Shown one piece after another: positions 7,680 through 13,413 of a stretch of DNA of 16,745 nt. Position 1 is the first letter of the stretch. The number at the start of each line of letters is the position of its first letter. Where the stretch lies: positions 1-16,745 of the forward strand of contig CAZCGA010000135.1 of assembly GCA_964498075.1 (NCBI GenBank), written 5' to 3'. Source of the stretch: CAZCGA01 sp964498075 (GTDB lineage Bacteria > Desulfobacterota > Binatia > HRBIN30). The notes under the pieces were generated by a model. That model worked only from the letters and a program-made list of their open reading frames with translations, did not search any database and was not told the origin of the DNA. A program made the position numbers and the translations under genes.

Positions 7680-8335
7680 GATGTCCGCAGGTCGGGGATG
7701 CCCGTGAGCTCTTTGATCACCTGGAACGCTTCGGCGTAGCGGCGGCCAATCTGGAAGCCGCGGTGCGCCGCGCGGCCGCGGATCGCTTCCAGCCACTCGC
7801 GACCGTAGCGTTCGAGCTGTGTCTCGTAGGATTCGAGGCTTGCCATCTTTGTGTCGATCGTGTCGCTGATGTCGATGAACTTCTGCGGGCGAAACGCATG
7901 CGCGCTGATGCCGCCCGGAATCGTCGTCTCGTACATGTACACCGAGCACCGATTGCGACGCGTCGCTGCGAGAACGGCGCGCGACAGGGCGACGTGCTCC
8001 GGATGGCTGTCACCGAGCCAATGCGTGTACACCGCGGTGGGCTGCACGTTGCCGAGGAGCTGGTCGATCGCGGTGACCAGCCGCGCATCCGGTTGGATGG
8101 CGTCGCGTGACAGACCGAAGCTCAACAGCTCGGCACCCAGCGTGCCCGCCGCCCGGTCGGCTTCGGCACGGCGCCGTTCCCGGTCGTGATGCACGGCGTC
8201 GTCGCTCCCGCCGGGAACGCGTAGATTGACCATCACCACGCGGTGGCCGCGTTGCACGTAGGTGGCGATCGTCCCTCCGGCGCCGATCTCGGCGTCATCA
8301 GGATGGGCGCCAAAGACAATGATCCGCTCGCGCAT
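7676..8335 (-). CDS. PIG-L/LmbE family zinc-dependent deacetylase
   Basis: A 219-residue protein with the family signature AHPDDAEIG at residues 10-18 (His11, Asp13 and Asp14 as zinc and catalytic residues) and the second motif region THWLGDSHPEH, giving the later zinc histidine. The family removes acetyl groups from GlcNAc-type sugars and related small molecules (GlcNAc-PI, mycothiol and bacillithiol precursors, antibiotic sugars). The position at the head of a translationally coupled cassette with E1alpha, E1beta and a lipoyl-acyltransferase hybrid suggests it frees an amine that is then re-acylated; this is inference. The ribosome site is weak (GGAAG about 8 bases upstream). There is a 74-base gap to the cysteine-rich gene upstream on the same strand. 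Confidence 0.92.
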   Translation of the reverse strand: MRERIIVFGAHPDDAEIGAGGTIATYVQRGHRVVMVNLRVPGGSDDAVHHDRERRRAEADRAAGTLGAELLSFGLSRDAIQPDARLVTAIDQLLGNVQPTAVYTHWLGDSHPEHVALSRAVLAATRRNRCSVYMYETTIPGGISAHAFRPQKFIDISDTIDTKMASLESYETQLERYGREWLEAIRGRAAHRGFQIGRRYAEAFQVIKELTGIPDLRTS

Positions 8336-8375
8336 GCAGAGGCTTCCGGCGCCTGCCTTTCGCTAGGCCGCGTGA

Positions 8376-8392
8376 GGGTGTGATCGTCACCC
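8376..8392. other. Small inverted repeat before the PIG-L gene
   Basis: GGGTG and CACCC form a 5-base stem around a 7-base loop in the 74-base gap between the small cysteine-rich gene and the deacetylase gene, both on the minus strand. No T-run follows. It could be a weak attenuator or an operator, or chance. Confidence 0.2.
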
Positions 8393-8409
8393 AGAGAGCT
8401 GCGCGCCGG

Positions 8410-8715
8410 TCAGCTGTGCGCCGCTGACGCGCGGCGGGGCTCGATGAGCAGACGGCAGCACTCTTCACGGCAGTGCTCGCCCGCGCCGCGCAGCGAGCAA
8501 CTTTGCACCGCGCGCGTCATGAGCCCGGTTTGCGTGCGCTCGACGAAATCAACCACCGCACGGCGCCGCTTATCGGCACACCAGACCGAGCGCGACACCA
8601 AGTGGGGCGGCGCCCACTCGGTGTCGCGCATCAGGTACAGGACATGGACGCACAGCATCAGCAGGAGACAGACCACCAGTCCCGCCATCATGTAAGGATC
8701 GAACGCAGTCAGCAT
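8410..8715 (-). CDS. Small membrane-anchored cysteine-rich protein (101 aa), paralogue of the divergent neighbour
   Basis: The start at the ATG at 8715 follows a G-rich ribosome site (AGGGGGT, about 6 bases away). A longer in-frame start near 8775 lacks a good site. The product has one transmembrane segment at about residues 9-29, then a short soluble domain with Cys46, Cys73, Cys82, Cys86 and Cys87. The spacing SC-x8-C-x3-C (73, 82, 86) is the same as in the 85-residue protein encoded divergently at 8848, and both place an isolated Cys after a Trp or Ser 27-32 residues earlier. I recognise no named family. The pattern suggests metal binding or disulfide formation next to the membrane. Function is unknown. 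Confidence 0.7.
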   Translation of the reverse strand: MLTAFDPYMMAGLVVCLLLMLCVHVLYLMRDTEWAPPHLVSRSVWCADKRRRAVVDFVERTQTGLMTRAVQSCSLRGAGEHCREECCRLLIEPRRASAAHS

Positions 8716-8773
8716 GGCTCTACCCCCTGACCCTGGGTAGCGCGCGGCGCCGGCAACGGCGCTGACCGACGTC

Positions 8774-8788
8774 ATCTCTAAATATGAT
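8774..8788. promoter_or_regulatory. ATC-N9-GAT box (candidate LysR/NhaR-type operator) between divergent small genes
   Basis: The box ATCTCTAAATATGAT has the same ATC-N9-GAT form (containing T-N11-A) as two boxes in the nhaR-htpX spacer. It sits in the AT-richest part of the divergent promoter region, and CTGACC (8762-8767) and GGTCAG (8792-8797) form a further inverted repeat around it. Binding by the NhaR-like protein is inferred. Confidence 0.4.
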
Positions 8789-8847
8789 CTTGGTCAGTTC
8801 AGGCACGGCGCCTCTGTGGTACGCGGAGGTACAAGGGAGGACGATTG

Positions 8848-9105
8848 ATGACGTTACTCATGGTGGTGCTGGCATTGGGGGCCGTTGCCGGGCTCTACGT
8901 GGTGCTCCCGGTCATGGCGCACGCCTATCACGGCGCGCGCGGCCGCTGGCTGGTCTCCTGTCCCGATACCGACGGCGTCGTGGAAATTGAGCTGGACGCC
9001 AAGCAGTCGGCGTTGAGCGCCGTCACGGGCTCGCCCAAGGCGCGTGTGGGCAGTTGCGCCCGCTGGCCGGAACATCAGGACTGCGACCAAGGCTGCCTGC
9101 GCTAG
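8848..9105 (+). CDS. Small membrane-anchored cysteine-rich protein (85 aa), paralogue of the divergent neighbour
   Basis: The start at the ATG at 8848 has AGGGAGGA about 6 bases upstream. Residues 3-23 form a transmembrane segment, followed by a short soluble part with Cys38, Cys70, Cys79 and Cys83. The SC-x8-C-x3-C ending matches the 101-residue protein encoded on the opposite strand, so the two look like an old duplication in divergent orientation. The order of features (membrane span, Trp-x3-Cys or Trp-Cys, cysteine-rich end) is shared although most other residues differ. No named family is recognised. The gene ends 10 bases before a strong hairpin. Regulation by the neighbouring NhaR-like protein is possible through the box at 8774-8788. 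Confidence 0.72.
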   Translation: MTLLMVVLALGAVAGLYVVLPVMAHAYHGARGRWLVSCPDTDGVVEIELDAKQSALSAVTGSPKARVGSCARWPEHQDCDQGCLR

Positions 9106-9220
9106 ACCCCGAATGGCCGCGCGGAAGTTGGTCCGCGCGGCCGGCACACCGCCGCGGCTCCCCATTAGATGCCGCTAAACCAAGGATCAGCAGCATCGAG
9201 TACAGTAACACCTTCTTCAT
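9023..9220 (-). pseudogene. Possible remnant of the 5' end of a transporter gene downstream of nhaR
   Basis: An ORF starts at the ATG at 9220, 37 bases after the nhaR stop on the same strand. Its first 18 residues (MKKVLLYSMLLILGLAAS) form a convincing signal or first transmembrane segment. After codon 18 (9167) the reading becomes Arg/Gly/Pro-rich, runs through the GC hairpin and then antisense to the cysteine-rich gene, which is not protein-like. The N-terminus recalls, from memory, proton/cation antiporters that sit beside NhaR-type regulators, so this may be a deleted antiporter. It could also be a chance hydrophobic ORF. The ribosome site is weak. Confidence 0.33.
9115..9142. terminator. 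Perfect 10-bp GC hairpin, possible bidirectional terminator
   Basis: GGCCGCGCGG at 9115-9124 and CCGCGCGGCC at 9133-9142 pair perfectly around an 8-base loop, 10 bases after the stop of the plus-strand cysteine-rich gene and in the convergent zone downstream of nhaR. There is no T-run on either side, so it is not a classical intrinsic terminator; it may act with a factor or as an RNA end protector. Confidence 0.5.
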
Positions 9221-9257
9221 CGTCGGTGCCGTCTCTTGGCGTCATACCTGCGTGGCA

Positions 9258-10157
9258 TCAGCTGAAGAGCTTGCTCCGTGCCGCCTCGGTGATGGCGATG
9301 ACAGCGGGGTGCTTCAACCGCCGCTCACCCGAGATTGCGTAGAAACGCTCGCGCACGCTCTCAACTCGACCGATCATCTCTACCCCATAACGCTCACGCA
9401 CCTCGCTTTCCGTCACCGAGGGCACCGCAAAGATGCCCACACCGGCCTGCCCAAACACTTTGAGCAGGGCGCTGTCTTCAAACTCGCCCCGCACCACGGG
9501 GTGGATACCCAACTCATCGAACCAGTGGTCGAGAGATCGTCTCAAGGCCGTATTGTCGGTTGGGAGGAGGACGGGAGCGCCCTGGAGCGAGCGTGGGAAG
9601 CTGCGTCGGTACGCTCGTGCTAGCTTCGCTGCGCCGAAGAACGTGACGCCACACTCACCGAGCAGGTGGCTGAAGGCCCGGATCTTGACCGTTGGTCCGA
9701 TCGGCGCATCACTCAGCACAAGGTCGAAGCTGTGCAGCGCCAGCTCTGCCAGCAGGCGCTCCGACTTATCTTCCCGGCAAATCATACGCACCGGTTCGGG
9801 GAGTTCGAGTGCGGGTTGGAGCAGGCGGTAGGCAACTATCTTGGGCACCACATCGCAAACGCCCACGAGGAACCGCATCGGCCGCCCTGTCGGTCGCCCC
9901 TTGACCGAGTCGAGCAACTCGCGCCCGAGCGAGAAGATCTCGTCGGCGTAGCGGAGCACGTCGCGGCCGACGTCCGTCAGGACGAGGTTGCGCCCCACGC
10001 GGCGGAACAGCTTCTCTCCGAGGCTGTCTTCGAGGGCGCGTAGCTGCGCGCTGATCGTCGGCTGCCCGAGCCGCAGTTCGGCGGCGGCCCGGGTGACGCT
10101 GCCTTCGCGCGCCACCACCCAAAAGTAGAGCAGGTGGTGGTAGTTCAGCCACTCCAT
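9258..10157 (-). CDS. nhaR: LysR-family regulator, NhaR type
   Basis: A 299-residue LysR-type regulator, the same length as E. coli NhaR. Residues 1-64 form the winged helix-turn-helix (NYHHLLYFWVVAREGSVTRAA, then PTISAQLRALE). The rest is an effector-binding domain with NhaR-like stretches: LVLSDAPIG, a GEFEDSALLKVFGQAGVGIF-type segment and a C-terminal IGRVESV/HPAV region. E. coli NhaR activates the Na+/H+ antiporter gene nhaA in response to sodium and pH. Here no intact antiporter is adjacent; the divergent neighbour is htpX and a possible antiporter remnant lies downstream. The start ATG at 10157 was chosen over an in-frame GTG at 10166. A candidate promoter (TTGTTA, 17 bases, TATAGG) ends so close that the mRNA would have almost no leader. 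An operator-like dyad lies between those elements, suggesting autoregulation. Confidence 0.87.
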   Translation of the reverse strand: MEWLNYHHLLYFWVVAREGSVTRAAAELRLGQPTISAQLRALEDSLGEKLFRRVGRNLVLTDVGRDVLRYADEIFSLGRELLDSVKGRPTGRPMRFLVGVCDVVPKIVAYRLLQPALELPEPVRMICREDKSERLLAELALHSFDLVLSDAPIGPTVKIRAFSHLLGECGVTFFGAAKLARAYRRSFPRSLQGAPVLLPTDNTALRRSLDHWFDELGIHPVVRGEFEDSALLKVFGQAGVGIFAVPSVTESEVRERYGVEMIGRVESVRERFYAISGERRLKHPAVIAITEAARSKLFS

Positions 10158-10168
10158 CGTCACCACAG

Positions 10169-10197
10169 CCTATATCGATTTTCTCGATCTGTAACAA
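10169..10197 (-). promoter_or_regulatory. Candidate sigma70-type promoter of nhaR
   Basis: On the minus strand TTGTTA (10197-10192) and TATAGG (10174-10169) are spaced by 17 bases, each matching 4 of 6 consensus positions. The predicted transcription start would be only a few bases before the ATG at 10157. The dyad at 10174-10188 fills the spacer, as expected for self-repression. Confidence 0.3.
10174..10188. promoter_or_regulatory. Dyad ATCGA-N5-TCGAT, candidate NhaR operator 1
   Basis: A perfect inverted repeat of 5-base arms around 5 bases, also an ATC-N9-GAT / T-N11-A element typical of LysR-type sites. It forms the first half of an imperfect direct repeat with 10204-10221 (13 of 18 positions identical, 30 bases apart, about three helical turns). 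Confidence 0.5.
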
Positions 10198-10203
10198 CAA
10201 ATT

Positions 10204-10221
10204 ATCTATTTGATTGATGTG
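10204..10221. promoter_or_regulatory. Candidate NhaR operator 2, direct repeat of operator 1
   Basis: ATCTATTTGATTGATGTG matches ATCGATTTTCTCGATCTG (10174-10191) at 13 of 18 positions and keeps ATC-N9-GAT. A second dyad, CAAAT-N5-ATTTG at 10198-10212, overlaps it. The site abuts a possible htpX promoter (TTGATT 10210-10215, 17 bases, TAAAAA 10233-10238). Confidence 0.42.
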
Positions 10222-10278
10222 AGGCCCATCTCTAAAAAGAGGGCACGAATGGAAGGACGCCTGAGAGGAGGACCACTA

Positions 10279-11145
10279 ATGAGACGGCTCAATAACCAGC
10301 TGAAGACGATTCTACTGCTTGGCGTGCTGTCGGCGGTGCTCATCGCGGTCGGGGGCGCGCTGGGGACCAACGCGCTCTACGCCGCCACGGCGCTCGCATT
10401 GCTGCTCAACGTGGGTGCTTACTTCTTCTCCGACCGGATTGTGCTCCGGCTCCACGGCGCGCAGGAGATCGCGCCCATCGAAGCTCCGCACCTGCATCAG
10501 CTGGTCGGAGAGCTCGCCTACCAGGCGGGGATTCCGAAGCCCCGCCTCTTCCTCATCGACGGCGACCACGCCAACGCGTTTGCCACCGGCCGTAACCCGG
10601 CAAACGCCGTGGTCGCCGTCACCCGCCCGCTCGTCGCTCTCCTCACCACTGGCGAGATCCGTGCCGTGCTCGCGCACGAGCTCGCACACATCAAGAATCG
10701 GGACATCCTGGTGTGCACGATCGCGGCGGCCATCGCTGCAGCGGTGACATACGCCGCGCAAGCCATCCAGTTGTCCGCCTTCTTCGGTGCCGCGCACGAC
10801 CACGACGAGGAGCATGGGTCCGGTCTGCTCGTGGCCCTGGTGGCGCCGATCGCTGCCACCCTCATCCAGCTCGGCATGTCGCGCTCACGCGAGTTCATGG
10901 CCGACGAAACCGGCGTGCGCATCTCCGGTGATCCCCTCGCCCTGGCCAGCGCCCTCCAGAAGCTCGAGCGCCGGGCCGAGCTTGCCCCGGCCGGTCCGCA
11001 GCCGGCCACCGCAAGCCTCTTCATCGTGAATCCGCTGACTCGGAGCAGCCGCTGGGTGAACCTGTTCTCGACCCACCCCTCGACGGAGGAGCGCGTCCGC
11101 CGCCTGCGCACGATAGCGCGCACATCGCATCGGCTCGCCGCCTGA
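10279..11145 (+). CDS. htpX: HtpX family inner-membrane zinc metalloprotease
   Basis: A 288-residue M48 protease of normal HtpX length. Two transmembrane segments lie at about residues 10-29 and 31-50. The zinc site HELAH is at 133-137, and the third ligand is Glu205 in SREFMADE. Further hydrophobic spans at about 144-170 and 181-199 flank the active region. HtpX degrades misfolded membrane proteins on the cytoplasmic side of the inner membrane, in E. coli alongside FtsH. The start at 10279 has GGAGGA about 6 bases upstream; a longer TTG-initiated frame from 10210 is rejected. It is the first gene of a long plus-strand operon that also holds hflKC, regulators of FtsH in E. coli, and may be controlled by the divergent NhaR-like regulator. 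Confidence 0.95.
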   Translation: MRRLNNQLKTILLLGVLSAVLIAVGGALGTNALYAATALALLLNVGAYFFSDRIVLRLHGAQEIAPIEAPHLHQLVGELAYQAGIPKPRLFLIDGDHANAFATGRNPANAVVAVTRPLVALLTTGEIRAVLAHELAHIKNRDILVCTIAAAIAAAVTYAAQAIQLSAFFGAAHDHDEEHGSGLLVALVAPIAATLIQLGMSRSREFMADETGVRISGDPLALASALQKLERRAELAPAGPQPATASLFIVNPLTRSSRWVNLFSTHPSTEERVRRLRTIARTSHRLAA

Positions 11146-11184
11146 ACCAACCGCGGGGCCAACCAGTTCAACTCAGGGAGATCG

Positions 11185-12198
11185 ATGGAGCTCACGACAA
11201 TCGGTACGCCGGGCCTCTGGATCGGGTTCACGGCGTTCATCCTCGCCATGCTGGCCCTCGATCTGGGCGTCTTCCACCGCAAGGCCCACGCGGTCCGCTC
11301 TCGTGAAGCTCTGACCTGGAGCCTCATCTGGATCGCGCTCTCGCTTCTCTTTGGCGCCTGGATCTACGCGCACTTCGGCAGCGCTCGCGGTCTGGAGTTC
11401 CTCACCGGCTACCTGATCGAGAAAGCGCTCGCCGTCGACAACATCTTCGTCTTCCTCGTCATCTTCTCCGCCTTCGCCGTGCCGGCGGCCTACCAGCACC
11501 GAGTGCTCTTCTGGGGCATCCTCGGCGCGCTCGTCATGCGCGCCCTCTTCATCGTGCTCGGGGCGGCGCTGCTCGAGCGGTTCCACTGGGTCATGTACGT
11601 ATTCGGGGCCTTCCTGGTCCTGACCGGAGTCAAGATGCTCGCCCGGCCCGACGCCGAGCCGCACCCGGAACGCAACCCGCTCTTCCGGCTGTTCACGCGC
11701 TTCGTGCCGTCCGTCTCCGACTACCATGCGTCCCACTTCACTGTGGTGAAGGCCGGGCGCCGCTATGCGACCCCGCTGTTGCTGGTGCTGGTCTGTATTG
11801 AAACCAGCGATCTGGTCTTCGCGGTGGACTCGATTCCCGCCATCTTTGCCGTGACGACCGATCCCTTTATCGTTTTTACTTCGAACATCTTCGCCATTCT
11901 CGGGCTCCGGGCGATGTTCTTCCTGCTCGCGGATGTGGTCCAGCGGTTCCACTACCTGCAGGTCGGCCTGGCGCTGGTGCTCGCCTTTGTCGGCACGAAG
12001 ATGCTGTTGACCGATCTGTACCCGATCCCGGTCACGGCGGCGCTCGGCGTCGTGGCGGCCCTGCTCGGTGGTTCGGTACTGGCGTCGCTCTTGCGCCCGG
12101 CTGCTTCGAGCCTCGTGGACAACCAGCCCACTACGGCGACTCGCGAGGCAGGCTGCCTGCCGCTGGCTGCGCTGCCCGAGGGGACGCGAAGAGACTGA
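11185..12198 (+). CDS. terC: TerC/Alx family integral membrane protein
   Basis: A 337-residue multi-span membrane protein of the TerC/Alx family, which is linked to manganese export and tellurite or alkaline stress resistance. Family motifs are visible: YLIEKALAVDNIFVFLVIF near 75-93 with acidic Asp and Glu in the membrane, and the second repeat VFAVDSIPAIFAVTTD followed by FTSNIFAILGLRAMFFLL (about 212-248). The fold is two inverted repeats. The start has AGGGAGA about 5 bases upstream and is 39 bases after htpX, so it is probably cotranscribed. The upstream gap is too short for the yybP-ykoY manganese riboswitch found before some alx genes. The last roughly 30 residues are hydrophilic and not conserved. 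Confidence 0.92.
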   Translation: MELTTIGTPGLWIGFTAFILAMLALDLGVFHRKAHAVRSREALTWSLIWIALSLLFGAWIYAHFGSARGLEFLTGYLIEKALAVDNIFVFLVIFSAFAVPAAYQHRVLFWGILGALVMRALFIVLGAALLERFHWVMYVFGAFLVLTGVKMLARPDAEPHPERNPLFRLFTRFVPSVSDYHASHFTVVKAGRRYATPLLLVLVCIETSDLVFAVDSIPAIFAVTTDPFIVFTSNIFAILGLRAMFFLLADVVQRFHYLQVGLALVLAFVGTKMLLTDLYPIPVTAALGVVAALLGGSVLASLLRPAASSLVDNQPTTATREAGCLPLAALPEGTRRD

Positions 12199-12235
12199 AA
12201 TCAGATTGCCATTCTGTTGGTCAAAGGAGGAGAAC

Positions 12236-12574
12236 ATGCAACTCGACATCCGAGGACACAACCTAACCCCAACGCAGGTGGCCCATGTCGAGCGCCGTCT
12301 ACGGTTCGCGCTCGGTCGGTTCGGATATCGCATCCGCCAGATCGCGGTCCGCGTTGGAGGCCTCACCGGGCCGCGCGGCGGCACCGACAAGCGGTGCCGG
12401 GTCGTGGTGACCCTGCGGAGCCATCCGGGAAAAGTGGTCGTCGAGGACACCGCCCCTGACGTTTCCACGGCGATCGATCGGAGCGCCGACCGCGCCCAGC
12501 GGGCGGTGGCCCGCGCGACGGCGCGGGCGCGTGAGATGCGCCGCAGTCACACTCTCGTGGAGGAATACGCATGA
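12236..12574 (+). CDS. Short HPF/RaiA-like ribosome-associated stress protein
   Basis: A 112-residue basic protein starting at an ATG with a strong AAAGGAGGAG site. It has the beta-alpha-beta-beta-beta-alpha layout of the ribosome hibernation/sigma54-modulation family: strand MQLDIRGHNL, helix 14-30, strands around IRQIAVRVG and CRVVVTLRS and VVVED, then a long Arg-rich helix (about 82-105). It lacks the C-terminal dimerisation domain of long HPF. Family members bind the 30S decoding site and silence ribosomes in stationary phase or stress. The stop overlaps the next start as ATGA. Similarity is at fold and motif level, so this copy may have a specialised role, for example an accessory stress version in this operon. 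Confidence 0.72.
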   Translation: MQLDIRGHNLTPTQVAHVERRLRFALGRFGYRIRQIAVRVGGLTGPRGGTDKRCRVVVTLRSHPGKVVVEDTAPDVSTAIDRSADRAQRAVARATARAREMRRSHTLVEEYA

Positions 12575-12993
12575 ACAGCGTGGCACACCTTTCCTTTGCG
12601 GGCGGAGGCCTGCTCCTTCCCGCCCGTGACCCGTACGAGCGAGAGCTGCTCGTTGAGCACGTGCTTGCGCGGGCGCGACAGAACGGTACCGTGCGGGTCG
12701 CGTTTCACGGTCGAGCCTGGAGCGTGCAGCTCACCCCCGACACCTTCACCGACAGCTGCGCTCGCTGCGGCCGGGTGCTGCAGGCCACCTGGTACGCCAC
12801 AGGGCTCGGTGGAAACCCGCACTGCATCCAATGCGCCTTTGGAGTTCCTGCCAGAACAGGGACCGTTGCGACAGCGGCACCCGAACTGCGGAGCCGCGGC
12901 ACGACCCGACACGCCGGCGCCGCACCGCGTGAGTCGGTCCTCGCGGCTGTGTTCCAGTGGGCCGGTGTTTCTCTCGGGCGTACTGCGGCTTGA
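12571..12993 (+). CDS. Hypothetical protein with CxxC...CxxC zinc ribbon
   Basis: A 140-residue protein whose ATG overlaps the stop of the HPF-like gene (ATGA), implying translational coupling. Cys63/Cys66 (CARC) and Cys85/Cys88 (CIQC) form a zinc-ribbon-like pair with an 18-residue loop. The N-terminal 60 residues look like a small alpha/beta domain, and the C-terminal part is Ala/Arg-rich and probably disordered. I recognise no named family. The coupling suggests a partner or regulator of the HPF-like protein, but there is no direct evidence for this. Confidence 0.72.
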   Translation: MNSVAHLSFAGGGLLLPARDPYERELLVEHVLARARQNGTVRVAFHGRAWSVQLTPDTFTDSCARCGRVLQATWYATGLGGNPHCIQCAFGVPARTGTVATAAPELRSRGTTRHAGAAPRESVLAAVFQWAGVSLGRTAA

Positions 12994-13048
12994 CGAGCGC
13001 TTCGAGCGTGACTCCATGGAATTCGACGGGAGATGATCGGAGGATCAC

Positions 13049-13381
13049 ATGCACACAACAGCCAGTACCCAAATGCCTTGGACGACAGCGCCGGCAGTGC
13101 CCCTTTGCTTGCCCGCGCCTCTCGATCACGCAGCACTCGATGCTGGCGGCAGCACCGGCAAACTCTTCTGCCCTCGATGCGAAGCCCCGATCCTGTGGGA
13201 GTGTGTGCGCGATGGGGTCAGTATCGACCTGTGCCGGAGGTGCCGCGGCATCTGGTTGGACTGCGGCGAACTGGAGCGCCTGATTGCGCGAGCGATACAC
13301 GGCAGCAACAACCATCCACGACCGGCGCTGCGCCATCTGAGCGCACAAGAGTACGCAGAGCTGTTCTGGGACGAAGCTTAG
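13049..13381 (+). CDS. TFIIB-type zinc-ribbon domain protein (zf-TFIIB family)
   Basis: A 110-residue protein with the zf-TFIIB signature: CPRC at 41-44, then LCRRCRGIWLDCGELERL, with Cys62 and Cys65 and the family Gly-x-Trp-x-Asp-x-Gly-Glu-Leu pattern. The first 40 residues are low-complexity and the C-terminus (SAQEYAELFWDE) is a possible peptide-binding tail. The start at 13049 has CGGAGGA about 4-5 bases upstream. The family occurs in many bacteria without a settled function. It is the second cysteine zinc protein in a row in this operon, 55 bases after the previous gene. Confidence 0.8.
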   Translation: MHTTASTQMPWTTAPAVPLCLPAPLDHAALDAGGSTGKLFCPRCEAPILWECVRDGVSIDLCRRCRGIWLDCGELERLIARAIHGSNNHPRPALRHLSAQEYAELFWDEA

Positions 13382-13413
13382 AGAGGCGGCCCTTCACATG
13401 AGGAGACCCTGCG

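Noticed and set aside
6663..7739. Plus-strand open frame (358 codons) across E1alpha
   Set aside because: Antisense shadow of a well-supported E1alpha gene.
7680..7949. Upstream in-frame extension of E1alpha
   Set aside because: It lies within the PIG-L coding region and lacks E1 similarity; the ATG at 7679 overlaps the PIG-L stop as ATGA.
10210..10278. Longer htpX starting at a TTG at 10210
   Set aside because: It would cover the operator and promoter region, and the ATG at 10279 has a good ribosome site and matches the family N-terminus.
11146..11184. A yybP-ykoY manganese riboswitch before terC
   Set aside because: The 39-base gap after htpX is too short for this RNA.
11173..12468. Long minus-strand open frame (431 codons) across terC
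   Set aside because: Charged, low-complexity antisense reading of a TerC gene with intact motifs.
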